NCBI RefSeq assembly: GCF_000367345.1
Contig: NZ_BARE01000011.1
Coordinates: 124,001 to 188,000, forward strand
Direction: 5' to 3'
DNA: 64,000 nt
DNA from: Sphingobium xenophagum NBRC 107872
GTDB taxonomy: Bacteria > Pseudomonadota > Alphaproteobacteria > Sphingomonadales > Sphingomonadaceae
Below the pieces are notes generated by a model that ran no database searches, had not been told where the DNA came from, and saw nothing but the letters and a program-made list of their open reading frames with translations. The position numbers and the translations under genes were made by a program. Shown here piece by piece: positions 33,863-44,461 of this stretch; position 1 is the stretch's first letter, and every line of letters starts with the position of its first letter.

Positions 33863-34696
33863 ATGGCACAGCGGGAAGAATTGTCGCGTTTCCTGAAAGC
33901 CGCCCGCGCCAAGCTGGCACCGGCCGACGTTGGTCTGCCTGCGGGCGAACGCCGCCGGACGCGTGGCCTGCGGCGCGAGGAGGTGGCGACGCTCGCCGGG
34001 ATGAGCGTGACTTGGTACACATGGTTCGAACAGGGTCGCGAGGTGCAATTATCCGCGCCGATGCTGGAACGACTTAGCCGCACTCTGCGCCTTAGTCCCA
34101 ATGAGCGCGAATTTCTCTTCGCCCTGGCTCAGCACCGCCCGCCGCCACTGGCAACCCGCCGCGACGAGACGATCCATGCAGGCACGCAACATCTCATGGA
34201 CTCGCTGTCCATTCCCGCGCTTGTCATCGTGGAGGATTGGACGGTCATTGGCTGGAACCGACTGGTCTCCCGCGCCTTCCGCGATTACAGCCAGATGCCG
34301 CGGGATCAGCGCAACCTGTTCCGTATCCTGATGCTCAATCCGCGCTATCGGGCCGATCCCGACAAGTTTCGCGACATGTGCCGCCGCCTGATCGCCCGTT
34401 TCAAATGGGATTATAGCCGCACCAGCCAGCCCGACGTCTTTGAAGGCATCATTGCCGACATGATGGAACAGTCCGAATTTTTCCGTCAATATTGGCAGGA
34501 ATCGGAAATCATGGCGCATTTCGAAGATACGAACATCGCCGATATGCCCGGTGTCGGCGAAATCATGTTCCGCCATACCAGCTATGCGATCGAGGAAGCG
34601 CCGGGGCAAAGGCTATTGCTGTTCGCGCCACTGGATGATGTCAGCGCAGCGCGTCTGGCGCAGCTGGTGGCGGAAGCTGATGCGGTCTGCGCCTGA
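33863..34696 (+). CDS. XRE-family regulator with MmyB-like ligand domain
   Basis: A 277-residue regulator. The helix-turn-helix covers residues about 10-80: RRTRGLRREEVATLAGMSVT, WYTWFEQGREVQLSAPMLER and LRLSPNEREFLFALA, the standard opening of this group. The C-terminal domain (residues about 105-270, from ALVIVEDWTVIGWN to RLLLFAPLDD) is the MmyB-like PAS-type ligand-binding fold. It is divergent from the BKACE-SDR operon with a 118-bp gap, so it most likely controls that operon and itself. In other bacteria such regulators often sit next to the SDR they control. Confidence 0.88.
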   Translation: MAQREELSRFLKAARAKLAPADVGLPAGERRRTRGLRREEVATLAGMSVTWYTWFEQGREVQLSAPMLERLSRTLRLSPNEREFLFALAQHRPPPLATRRDETIHAGTQHLMDSLSIPALVIVEDWTVIGWNRLVSRAFRDYSQMPRDQRNLFRILMLNPRYRADPDKFRDMCRRLIARFKWDYSRTSQPDVFEGIIADMMEQSEFFRQYWQESEIMAHFEDTNIADMPGVGEIMFRHTSYAIEEAPGQRLLLFAPLDDVSAARLAQLVAEADAVCA

Positions 34697-34777
34697 TTGG
34701 ATCGGCCACCAACAAGCCTCTTCTCCAGCCGGACAATTATGCTATAGTGCCCGGCATAATATAATTGAGAGGAAACC

Positions 34778-34930
34778 ATGCTTTTACTGGCGCGGTGTCT
34801 GGACTGGCTTTGCCTGGCGTTTGCTTCGGGCGTTCAGGATGAAATGCGCCTGAACGAGTTGATTTTGCGTGCGAAGCAGCGATCGACCGCTGCGCATGAC
34901 GCAAGCGCACAATCTTTGCCACGTCGCTGA
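34778..34930 (+). CDS. Small hypothetical protein (50 residues)
   Basis: A short reading frame starting MLLLARCLDWLCLAFASGVQ, with a charged, helical second half. The ATG is preceded by GAGAGGAAACC, and a TATAAT-like stretch (AATATAATTG) lies just ahead of that, so both a ribosome-binding site and a possible promoter are present. The first 20 residues are hydrophobic enough for a short membrane helix. No family is recognised. It is close to the convergent phosphatidyltransferase gene (9-base gap). Confidence 0.4.
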   Translation: MLLLARCLDWLCLAFASGVQDEMRLNELILRAKQRSTAAHDASAQSLPRR

Positions 34931-34938
34931 AACCAGTT

Positions 34939-35631
34939 TTACCGACCCGCATCCTTTGCGTCGCTGATCGCCAGACGCTTTGCCGTGACCAGCGTCTGGA
35001 TGACGAACAGCAGGATCAGGACGACGGAAACGATGCCGACGAACAGGTCGAACCCTGAAATCGCGCCGAACCAACCCGGCGTATAGCCCAGCGCCATCAT
35101 CGCCAGCGTCATGCCGATCAGCATCAGTCGCAATTCCGTCGGTCCGGCGGACAGGTAGGACAGTTTGAACTCCCCCACCACGCGCGCTGCCAGATAGGCA
35201 TGGATCGACAACAGCAGATACCCCGCCAGCGCCACCAGCGCCACGTCCATGCGGATATAGGGACTGGCCCCCATCCCGGCCAAAATCAGCAAGGTTGCCA
35301 GCCCGTCGCAACTATGGTCGATAAAATAGCCATAGGAGGGCCGCTCGATCTTGCGAAACCGGGCCAGGCTGCCATCCATCGAATCGCCGAACCACTGCAG
35401 GACATAGCCACCAATGGCGAGCCACAGCCAATGGACTTCCAGGCTGCTGGCGGCATAGCCGGCAAAAATGGCGAAGGCTCCGATCATGCCGAGCACGGTC
35501 AAAAGATCTGGCGTCACCCATAACGGCATCCGGGCGCAAAGCCAGTTGAGGAGGCGGCGTTCGGATGCTGCCAGCACATTTTGCTGGATACGATCGATCG
35601 GTGGAGAAGATGGGCCGGAGGGCAATGTCAT
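34939..35631 (-). CDS. CDP-alcohol phosphatidyltransferase family membrane enzyme
   Basis: A 230-residue integral membrane enzyme with about six helices. The family signature D-x2-D-G-x2-A-R-x8-G-x3-D-x3-D is complete: DSMDGSLARFRKIERPSYGY then FIDHSCD. These enzymes move a phosphatidyl group from CDP-diacylglycerol, or a CDP-linked alcohol, to make phospholipids. Specific type (glycerol, serine, inositol, choline) cannot be read. The N-terminus is soluble and Pro-rich. It stands alone on the minus strand, separated from other genes and preceded by a terminator for an upstream transcript. Confidence 0.88.
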   Translation of the reverse strand: MTLPSGPSSPPIDRIQQNVLAASERRLLNWLCARMPLWVTPDLLTVLGMIGAFAIFAGYAASSLEVHWLWLAIGGYVLQWFGDSMDGSLARFRKIERPSYGYFIDHSCDGLATLLILAGMGASPYIRMDVALVALAGYLLLSIHAYLAARVVGEFKLSYLSAGPTELRLMLIGMTLAMMALGYTPGWFGAISGFDLFVGIVSVVLILLFVIQTLVTAKRLAISDAKDAGR

Positions 35632-36091
35632 GGTGCCTTATGACGAACGCATGACGGTGTGACAATCACTCCGCCATCTCCAGTCGTCGAAAATGACGAT
35701 TATATTACGCATTGCAGCCCGGCTCATGCCCAATCGAGCGCTGAAACGCACAAAAAAAGGGCCGATCCGAAGATCAGCCCGTAAAAGTTTAGGAGAGGAT
35801 GCCTGAAAGGCACCTCCTATGTCCGGCAAATCACGCTTTGCTGCAAGTGCGAAAACTTTGTTCGCGGTTGCAAAATATGCATCTGCCGTATCGGCACAGC
35901 TTTCCGTAGCGGAAGCTTTGCGCGCCTTCGTTCACTGTGGATGGCGGGGGAAGGCGAATCGGTCGCCGGTGCGGATTCGCCCGATACACGACTCGCGCCA
36001 AGCGGGGCTTCACCTGTCATATCCGGTGTGTAGATTGGCGTGGTTGCGGCGGTGCCGATTTGCCGCCCGTCCTGATCGGAGCGAAACAATA
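35632..36091. other. 460-bp intergenic region with terminator and structured repeats
   Basis: This gap lies between the leftward phosphatidyltransferase gene and the rightward glucosidase gene. It contains a strong leftward terminator (separate entry), the inverted pair AGGATGCCT / AGGCACCTCCT (35795-35818), and a perfect pair GGCGAATC / GATTCGCC (35953-35960 and 35974-35981). Reading frames in it are short and without family resemblance. The terminator implies an otherwise unexplained leftward transcript here, possibly a small RNA. Confidence 0.45.
35752..35781 (-). terminator. Rho-independent terminator, leftward
   Basis: On the minus strand a stem GGGCTGATC / GATCGGCCC (one G-U pair) with a TTCG tetraloop is followed by seven T residues. 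This is a textbook intrinsic terminator. No annotated leftward gene ends just before it, so the terminated transcript must start within the 35.8-36.1 kb gap. Confidence 0.7.
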
Positions 36092-37699
36092 ATGCCCAAT
36101 TCCGCCGATAATGCTGACCAACCATGGTGGAAGGGTGCGGTCCTCTACCAAATCTATCCGCGCAGCTTTCAGGATAGCAATGATGATGGCATTGGCGATC
36201 TGAACGGGATTACGCAGCGGCTTGATCATATCGCCCGGCTGGGGGCGGACGCGATCTGGATTTCCCCCTTCTTCCCTTCGCCGATGCGTGATTTTGGTTA
36301 TGACATTGCCGATTATTGCGATGTCGATCCGATATTTGGAACCCTCGCGGATTTCGATGCGCTGGTTGCCCGCGCCCACGCTTTGGGGCTTAAGGTCACG
36401 ATCGATCAGGTTTTCGCCCATAGCTCCGACCTGCATGACTGGTTCACGCAAAGCCGTGCCAGTCGCAGCGGCGACAAGGCTGACTGGTATGTCTGGGCCG
36501 ATCCTAAGGCGGACGGCACCCCGCCCAACAACTGGCAGTCGGTGTTCGGTGGCCCGGCCTGGACATGGGATGCGCGGCGCGGGCAATATTATATGCACCA
36601 GTTCCTGACCAGCCAGCCACAACTCAACGTCCACAATCCGCAAGTGCAGGATGCGCTGCTGGATGTCATGCGTTTCTGGCTGGATCGCGGCGTGGACGGC
36701 TTTCGTCTCGACGCCCTCAATCATGCGATGCACGACCCCGAACTCCGTGACAATCCTCCCGCCCCCGACGATGGTAGCCCGCGCACACGGCCATTCGACT
36801 TTCAGATCAAACGCTATAGCCAGTCGCACCCCGCCATCATTCCCTTTGTCGAGCGCATCCGGACATTGTGCAACGAATATGGCGCGATCTTCACTGTGGC
36901 CGAGGTAGGCGGGGCGCTCGCCGAGGAGGAGATGAAAGCCTATACCGCCGGGGAGAAGCGCCTCAACAGCGCCTATGGCTTTACCTTCCTCTATGCGCCC
37001 GTTCTCACCCCGGCGCTGGTCGCGGAAACGGTCGATCGCTGGCCCGACGAACCGGATATGGGCTGGCCAAGCTGGGCCTTCGAAAATCACGACGCACCCC
37101 GCGCCCTGTCGCGATGGTGCGCCCCTGAAGATCGCCCGGCCTTTGCGCGGATGAAGATGACGCTCCTGATGGCGCTGCGCGGCAATGCCATCCTCTATCA
37201 GGGGGAGGAGTTGGGCATCACGCAGGTCGATATTCCGTTCGAGCGATTGCAGGATCCAGAAGCCATCGCGAACTGGCCGTTGACCCTGTCGCGTGACGGC
37301 GCGCGCACGCCCCTGCCATGGGCGGCCGACGCCGCGCAGGCTGGTTTTTCGGGCGTCGAACCCTGGCTGCCCCATGGCGACGATCATCTGGCGCTTGCCG
37401 TGGATCAGCAGGAAGCCGACCCTGGATCGCTAATGCACTTCACCCGCGCCATGCTGGCGCTGCGCAAGGCCAATCCGGCTCTGCGCCATGGCGCGCTCGA
37501 CATCCTCGTGGCCGACGACGCCTGCCTGGCGTTTCGGCGGACGTGCGCCGATCAGTCTTTGCTCTGCTTGTTCAATCTGTCGCGCGAAGCGATAGCGTGG
37601 CCGGTCGATCTTGACGGGTCGGGGCGCATCCTGATGGCCGTCAACGGGGCAGCGCCGGGCGATTTGCCACCCTATGCCGCCCTGCTGATCGAACAATGA
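36092..37699 (+). CDS. GH13 alpha-glucosidase (oligo-1,6-glucosidase/maltase type)
   Basis: A 535-residue alpha-amylase superfamily enzyme without signal peptide, so cytoplasmic. The catalytic residues are Asp207 (DGFRLDALNH), Glu271 (TVAEVGG) and Asp334 (FENHDAPR). The N-terminus WWKGAVLYQIYPRSFQDSND and the domain B features place it in the GH13 subfamilies 17/23/29-like alpha-glucosidases that release glucose from maltose, isomaltose or similar sugars. The ATG at 36092 precedes the conserved start; the longer in-frame extension to 35819 lacks family resemblance and runs through hairpins, so I rejected it. No sugar transporter is adjacent. Convergent with the next gene, 3 bases away. Confidence 0.9.
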   Translation: MPNSADNADQPWWKGAVLYQIYPRSFQDSNDDGIGDLNGITQRLDHIARLGADAIWISPFFPSPMRDFGYDIADYCDVDPIFGTLADFDALVARAHALGLKVTIDQVFAHSSDLHDWFTQSRASRSGDKADWYVWADPKADGTPPNNWQSVFGGPAWTWDARRGQYYMHQFLTSQPQLNVHNPQVQDALLDVMRFWLDRGVDGFRLDALNHAMHDPELRDNPPAPDDGSPRTRPFDFQIKRYSQSHPAIIPFVERIRTLCNEYGAIFTVAEVGGALAEEEMKAYTAGEKRLNSAYGFTFLYAPVLTPALVAETVDRWPDEPDMGWPSWAFENHDAPRALSRWCAPEDRPAFARMKMTLLMALRGNAILYQGEELGITQVDIPFERLQDPEAIANWPLTLSRDGARTPLPWAADAAQAGFSGVEPWLPHGDDHLALAVDQQEADPGSLMHFTRAMLALRKANPALRHGALDILVADDACLAFRRTCADQSLLCLFNLSREAIAWPVDLDGSGRILMAVNGAAPGDLPPYAALLIEQ

Positions 37700-37702
37700 G
37701 GC

Positions 37703-39861
<2,159 letters not shown>

Positions 39862-39865
39862 GCTA

Positions 39866-40648
39866 TCAAACTCCCCTGAAATTGGCGGTGCGCTTTGCGA
39901 GTAATGCGCTCAGCCCCTCTTCGCTTTCCGGCCCCGCCCCTGCCCTCGCCATGCTGCGCAGTTCGCGGTCCAGTTGCGTCTCCAGCCCGGTCTCGAAACT
40001 GTCGGCCAGCAGCGCGCGACTGGCGGCCAGCGCTGCCATCGGAGCGTCTGCAAGCGCAGCCGCTGCGTTCAATCCCTCGTCGGCCAGCGCCTCGTCGTCC
40101 ACAATGCGCGTCACCAGCCCGATCGCCTCGGCCTCGTCAGCCTTGATCCGGCGGTTGGTCAGGATGATGTCCTGCGCCTTGCGCAGTCCCACCAGACGCG
40201 GCAAAAGCCAACTGAGGCCGCCGTCCGGCGTCAGTCCGATCGCGCCATAAGCAGCGGTGAAGTGGGCCGACCGCGCGCCGATCACGACATCGCCCAGCAT
40301 GGCCAGGCTGAACCCCGCGCCCGCCGCCGGGCCGTTGACCAATGTGACCAGCGGCTTGGGTGCGCGCGCCAGTCGGGCAACGGCGGCGTGGAAGGTGGCG
40401 ATCAGCTCGCTCAGCACGTCCGATCGCTTGTCGCCTGCGCCGGCCAGCAACTGCACGTCGCCACCCGCACAGAATAACCGCCCATTGCCGGTCAGCACGA
40501 TACAACGGATCATATCGTCGGTCTGGCACCGGATCGCCGCCGCCAGCAGCGCGCGCGCCAGTGGCAGGTCGATGGCATTGCCCGCCGCTGGCCGGTCGAG
40601 CGTGATCCGCCCGATCCCGTCCTCGACCGTAAAGGCGATCCCGTCCAT
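39866..40648 (-). CDS. Enoyl-CoA hydratase/isomerase family protein
   Basis: A 260-residue crotonase-fold protein. The oxyanion-hole segments are GNGRLFCAGGDVQLL and VNGPAAGAGFSLAML; the second segment has Gly-Ala instead of the catalytic Glu of classic hydratases at one position, while a Leu/Trp-rich PDGGLSWLLPRLVG replaces the second Glu region. It may therefore be an isomerase or a variant hydratase. Its ATG overlaps the stop of the preceding SDR gene by one base (TAATG), showing tight operon organisation. It would act on an unsaturated acyl-CoA between the dehydrogenase and thiolase steps. Confidence 0.85.
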   Translation of the reverse strand: MDGIAFTVEDGIGRITLDRPAAGNAIDLPLARALLAAAIRCQTDDMIRCIVLTGNGRLFCAGGDVQLLAGAGDKRSDVLSELIATFHAAVARLARAPKPLVTLVNGPAAGAGFSLAMLGDVVIGARSAHFTAAYGAIGLTPDGGLSWLLPRLVGLRKAQDIILTNRRIKADEAEAIGLVTRIVDDEALADEGLNAAAALADAPMAALAASRALLADSFETGLETQLDRELRSMARAGAGPESEEGLSALLAKRTANFRGV

Positions 40649-41409
40649 TAACGCGGCGTCATGCGAATGGCGCCATCCAGCCGGATAACCTCACCATTCA
40701 GCATTGGATTGCGGACGATCGATTCGACCAGTTGAGCATATTCCGCCGGTTTGCCAAGGCGACTGGGATGGGGCACCTGCGCGCCCAGTGCATCTCGCAC
40801 ATGCTGTGGGAAGGCCTCCAGCATGGGGGTCAGGAAAATGCCCGGCGCGATGGTCATCACGCGGATCTTGTGCTGCGCCAGATCGCGCGCGATCGGCAGG
40901 GTCATGCCGACCACACCGCCCTTGGACGCGCTATAGGCCGCCTGGCCGATCTGCCCGTCATAGGCCGCGACGGAGGCTGTGTTGACGATCACGCCGCGCT
41001 CGCCGTCAATCTCCTCCGCCGTGGCGAGCCGGGCGGAAAATTTGGAAATGACGTTGAACGTGCCGATCAGGTTGACGGTCACGGTCTTGGCGAACGTGTC
41101 GAGCGGATGGGGCGCATTCTCCTTCCCCACCGTCTTGACCGCAGGCGCGATCCCCGCACAATTGACCAGGATGCGGGCGACGCCATGCGCTGCTTCTGCG
41201 GCATCCAGTCCTGCCGCGACGCTGGCGTCATCGGCGACATTGACCCCGACATAGATGCCGCCCAATTCCGCGGCGACTGCCTTGCCCGCTTCCTCATTCA
41301 GGTCGAAGATCGCAACCTTGGCCCCCTGCGCTGCCAACATCGTCGCCGTCGCCTTGCCAAGGCCCGAAGCGCCGCCCGTAACGATGGCTAGCAAACCATT
41401 GATATTCAT
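40648..41409 (-). CDS. 3-Hydroxyacyl-CoA dehydrogenase type 2-like SDR
   Basis: A 253-residue SDR resembling HSD17B10-type enzymes. The cofactor motif is TGGASGLG, with Asp in IFDLNEE predicting NAD; the active site has the Ser of NTASVAAYDGQ and the YSASK motif. The long IGTFNVISKFSARL helix and the C-terminal GEVIRLDGAIRM are typical. It would oxidise the 3-hydroxyacyl-CoA in the beta-oxidation cycle encoded here. The ATG at 41409 opens the conserved domain; the longer reading into the thiolase intergenic space is rejected. It lies 17 bases after the upstream thiolase. Confidence 0.9.
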   Translation of the reverse strand: MNINGLLAIVTGGASGLGKATATMLAAQGAKVAIFDLNEEAGKAVAAELGGIYVGVNVADDASVAAGLDAAEAAHGVARILVNCAGIAPAVKTVGKENAPHPLDTFAKTVTVNLIGTFNVISKFSARLATAEEIDGERGVIVNTASVAAYDGQIGQAAYSASKGGVVGMTLPIARDLAQHKIRVMTIAPGIFLTPMLEAFPQHVRDALGAQVPHPSRLGKPAEYAQLVESIVRNPMLNGEVIRLDGAIRMTPR

Positions 41410-41426
41410 AACTATACCCCCTGCTA

Positions 41427-42617
41427 TCAGGCCAGTTCGATCGCCATCGCGGTTGCTTCGCCGCCGCCGATGCACAGGCTGGCAACGCCGCGCTTCAGCC
41501 CGCGCGTTTCCAGCGCGCCGATCAGCGTCGCGACGATGCGCGCGCCCGATGCGCCGATCGGATGACCGAGCGCCGTCGCGCCGCCATTGACGTTCAGCTT
41601 ATCCGCCGGGATGCCCAATTCCTTGGCGGCGATCATCGCGACGACGGCAAAGGCTTCGTTGACCTCGAACAGGTCGACATCGTCGACCGACCAGCCTGCC
41701 TTTTCCAGCAGCTTGCGCATCGCCGGAACCGGGGCGGTGGTGAATTTGGATGGTTCATGAGCGTGTGCGGCAGTGGCCACGACGCGGGCGACGATCGTCA
41801 TCCCCTGCCTGGTCGCGACGCTCTGCCGCGTCATCACCAGCGCGGCCGCACCGTCCGAAATGGACGACGCATTGGCGGCGGTAATCGTGCCATCCTTAAC
41901 GAAGGCTGGCTTGAGGCCCGGAATCTTGTCCGGCCGCGCCTTGCCCGGCTGTTCGTCGGTATCGACGATCGTGTCGCCACCCCGGCCCTTGACTGTCACC
42001 GGCGTGATTTCGCGGACGAACGCCCCGCTGCCGATCGCCGCATTGGCCCGTTCGAGCGAACGGATGGCATAGTCGTCCTGATCGGCGCGGGTGAACTGAT
42101 AGTCACGCACCGCTTCTTCGGCGAACACGCCCATCGCCTTGCCGGGTTCATAGGCATCTTCCAGCCCGTCCATCATCATCGTGTCGATGATCCGGTCATG
42201 ACCGATCCGTGCGCCGCCGCGATGCTTGGGCAGGGCATAGGGGGCGTTGGTCATGCTCTCCATGCCGCCGGCGATCACGACATCGGCCGCGCCCGATGCC
42301 AGCGCCTCATGCGCCATGATCGCGGCCTGCATGCCCGAACCGCACATCTTGTTGACGGTCGTGGCCTCAGTGTTCAGGCCAAGACCCGCGCCCAGCGCCG
42401 CCTGGCGCGCAGGCGCCTGCCCCAGACCCGCAGGCAGGACGCAGCCCATATAGATGCGATCGACCGCGTCGACCGACACGCCCGCGCGCTCGACCGCTGC
42501 CTTGACCGCCGCTGCGCCCAGTTCCGTGGCCTTGAGGGGCGACAAGACACCCTGAAAACCGCCCATCGGCGTGCGGGCATAGCTGGCGATGACGACCGGA
42601 TCGTCCTGCATATCCAT
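41427..42617 (-). CDS. Acetyl-CoA acetyltransferase (thiolase)
   Basis: A 396-residue thiolase with Cys92 (TVNKMCGSGMQAAIMAHEAL), the GHPIGASG His and the CIGGGEATAMAIEL terminus. The protein looks like the acetyl-CoA acetyltransferase branch. I start it at ATG 42617 with AAAGGA just upstream; the longer in-frame reading overlaps the acyl-CoA dehydrogenase gene. It is the second gene of the leftward operon, 5 bases after the dehydrogenase. Together the operon covers dehydrogenation, hydration, oxidation and thiolysis of an acyl-CoA. Confidence 0.93.
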   Translation of the reverse strand: MDMQDDPVVIASYARTPMGGFQGVLSPLKATELGAAAVKAAVERAGVSVDAVDRIYMGCVLPAGLGQAPARQAALGAGLGLNTEATTVNKMCGSGMQAAIMAHEALASGAADVVIAGGMESMTNAPYALPKHRGGARIGHDRIIDTMMMDGLEDAYEPGKAMGVFAEEAVRDYQFTRADQDDYAIRSLERANAAIGSGAFVREITPVTVKGRGGDTIVDTDEQPGKARPDKIPGLKPAFVKDGTITAANASSISDGAAALVMTRQSVATRQGMTIVARVVATAAHAHEPSKFTTAPVPAMRKLLEKAGWSVDDVDLFEVNEAFAVVAMIAAKELGIPADKLNVNGGATALGHPIGASGARIVATLIGALETRGLKRGVASLCIGGGEATAMAIELA

Positions 42618-42622
42618 TCCTT

Positions 42623-43747
42623 TCAAAGACTGCGCGCGATGACCATGCGCTGTATGTCCGACGTGCCTTCGTAAATCTGGCATACCCGCACATCGCGATA
42701 GATTTTGGCGACGCCATATTCTTCCAGATAGCCATAGCCACCCAGCGTCTGGAGCGCGCCCGACACGATCTGTTCGGCCGCTTCCGATGCAAACAGCTTG
42801 GCCATGGAGGCTTCGGTCAGGCAGGGCTGGCCCGCATCCTTGACCCGCGCGGCGTTCAGCACCAGTTGCCGCGCGGCTTCCAGCCGGGTGGCCAGGTCTG
42901 CGAGGCGGAAGCCCACCGCCTGATGTTCCATGATCGGCTTGCCGAAGCTTTTGCGATCCTTGGCATAGGCGACCGCGATGTCGAGCGCGGCCTGCGCCAT
43001 GCCGACGCATTGCGCAGCTATGCCAATCCGTCCCGTTTCCAGATTCGCGAGCGCTATGCGGTAACCTTGCCCCGGCTGGCCGATCAGCAGTTCATCCTCG
43101 ACGAACATATCGTCGAAGCGCAGCGCGCAGGTGTCCGACGCGCCCTGCCCCATCTTATGTTCGACCTTGTCGACGCTGTAGCCGGGCCGGTCGGTCGGCA
43201 CGATGAATACCGACAGGCCCTTCTTGCCTGCGTCCGGGTCCGTCACAGCGACCAGCATCACCACGCCTGCTATCTTGCCCGATGTGATGAACTGCTTGGC
43301 GCCGGTGATGCGCCAACCGCCATCGACCTTGATAGCGCGGGTGCGGACGGCCGAAGCGTCCGATCCGGCATCCGCTTCGGTCAGGGCGAAGGCGCCGATT
43401 GTCCGGCCGCCGATCAGATCGGGCAGGAAGCGGGCTTTCTGCGTCTCGCTGCCATCCTTGAGCAGGCCGGAAACCAGGATGCTGTTCTGGATCGACACGA
43501 TGGTGGACAATGCCCCGTCCGCCGCCGCCAGTTCGATCAGCGCCAGCGCGTAGGATACGGCGTCCGCGTCCGCACCGCCAAAGCATTCCGGTGCGGTCAT
43601 GCCCCACAGGCCCAGTCCTGCCATCTCTTCGAACAGAGCAGACGGATAGCCGCCCTCCGCCTCAAAACGCGCGCTATGCGGGCGGATCGCGTCCTGCGCG
43701 AAGCTGCGCACCGTGTCGCGGATGGCTGTCTGGATTTCCGTCAGCAT
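42623..43747 (-). CDS. Acyl-CoA dehydrogenase
   Basis: A 374-residue FAD enzyme of the usual length. The N-terminal helical, beta and C-terminal helical domains are intact: the FALTEADAGSDASAV signature near residue 135, GGWRITGAKQFITSG, and the FAD-binding DRKSFGKPIMEHQAVGFRLA stretch. The C-terminal LGGYGYLEEYGVAKIYRDVR region includes the Glu expected near the active base. It removes two hydrogens from an acyl-CoA and passes electrons to ETF. It is first in the operon and divergent from the TetR gene, with a TetR-like operator in the shared promoter. Confidence 0.93.
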   Translation of the reverse strand: MLTEIQTAIRDTVRSFAQDAIRPHSARFEAEGGYPSALFEEMAGLGLWGMTAPECFGGADADAVSYALALIELAAADGALSTIVSIQNSILVSGLLKDGSETQKARFLPDLIGGRTIGAFALTEADAGSDASAVRTRAIKVDGGWRITGAKQFITSGKIAGVVMLVAVTDPDAGKKGLSVFIVPTDRPGYSVDKVEHKMGQGASDTCALRFDDMFVEDELLIGQPGQGYRIALANLETGRIGIAAQCVGMAQAALDIAVAYAKDRKSFGKPIMEHQAVGFRLADLATRLEAARQLVLNAARVKDAGQPCLTEASMAKLFASEAAEQIVSGALQTLGGYGYLEEYGVAKIYRDVRVCQIYEGTSDIQRMVIARSL

Positions 43748-43765
43748 AAAACCCGATCGTCTCTT

Positions 43766-43783
43766 ATATACTCACGGGTATAT
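43766..43783. promoter_or_regulatory. Putative TetR operator in the divergent acyl-CoA dehydrogenase promoter
   Basis: The palindrome ATATAC-TCACGG-GTATAT has perfect 6-bp arms. It lies 19 bases upstream of the acyl-CoA dehydrogenase start (43747, leftward) and 49 bases upstream of the TetR start (43832). TetR regulators of fatty-acid type usually bind such sites in their own divergent promoter, so repression of both genes is expected. Confidence 0.55.
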
Positions 43784-43831
43784 TGATTATCGACCGGTTT
43801 CTTGTCAAGAGAAACGGGTAAGGAGACCAGC

Positions 43832-44461
43832 TTGCCCCGACCGAACGCCGCACCATCCCCCTTCCGATCGCGCGAGGAACGTGAACGCGATCGTGAGGAG
43901 AAGCGCGAAGCCGTGCTGCGGGCCGCGGTACGCATGTTCAACGCGCGCGGTTTTCACGCCACCTCGCTCGACGACGTGGCCGCAAGCCTGGGGATCAGCA
44001 AGCCGACCATCTACCATTATCTGGGCAATAAGGAGCAGGTGCTGATCGAGTGCGTGACGCGCGGTCTGCAATTGCTGAGCGCTGCCGCGGATACGGCGCG
44101 CGCGCAGCCCGGCGATGGCCTTGCCAGGTTGCGCAGCGTCCTGCGCCGCTATGCACTGGTGATGATGGACGATTTTGGTCGCTGCGTCGTGCGCACTGGC
44201 GACGAATTTCTTTCTGCTGAGGGGGCGGCGCTGTTCCGCGCGCGCAAGCGGGCGATCGATCTGTCGATGCGCGCGCTGATCGAAGATGGCATCGCCGATG
44301 GTTCGATTGCGCCTTTAGACGTGCGCATGACCGCCTTCACCCTGGCGGGCGCGCTCAATTGGCCGGGGCGCTGGCATGATCCGGATGGGCCGCTCAGCGC
44401 CGAGCAGGTCGCCGATTCGCTGGTCGATATATTGATCAGCGGCCTCGCCCCACGCGCCTGA
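43832..44461 (+). CDS. TetR-family regulator of the acyl-CoA operon
   Basis: A 209-residue regulator. The N-terminal arm is basic (FRSREERERDREEKREAVLR), followed by the helix-turn-helix FHATSLDDVAASLGISKPTI with YHYLGNKEQVL. The C-terminal domain is helical, as in FadR/PsrA- and AcrR-like proteins responding to acyl-CoA or fatty acids. The start is a TTG with AAGGAGA 6 bases upstream; an earlier TTG at 43802 is less likely. The gene is divergent from the beta-oxidation operon. Its stop touches the end of the convergent thioesterase gene. Confidence 0.88.
   Translation: MPRPNAAPSPFRSREERERDREEKREAVLRAAVRMFNARGFHATSLDDVAASLGISKPTIYHYLGNKEQVLIECVTRGLQLLSAAADTARAQPGDGLARLRSVLRRYALVMMDDFGRCVVRTGDEFLSAEGAALFRARKRAIDLSMRALIEDGIADGSIAPLDVRMTAFTLAGALNWPGRWHDPDGPLSAEQVADSLVDILISGLAPRA

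Noticed and set aside
35799..35909. 36-residue reading frame with a strong AGGAGAGG site
   Set aside because: No similarity, sits in structured repeats and opposite a likely leftward RNA; too weak to call as a gene.
35819..36091. N-terminal extension of the glucosidase
   Set aside because: The conserved GH13 start is just after ATG 36092; the extension has no family match.
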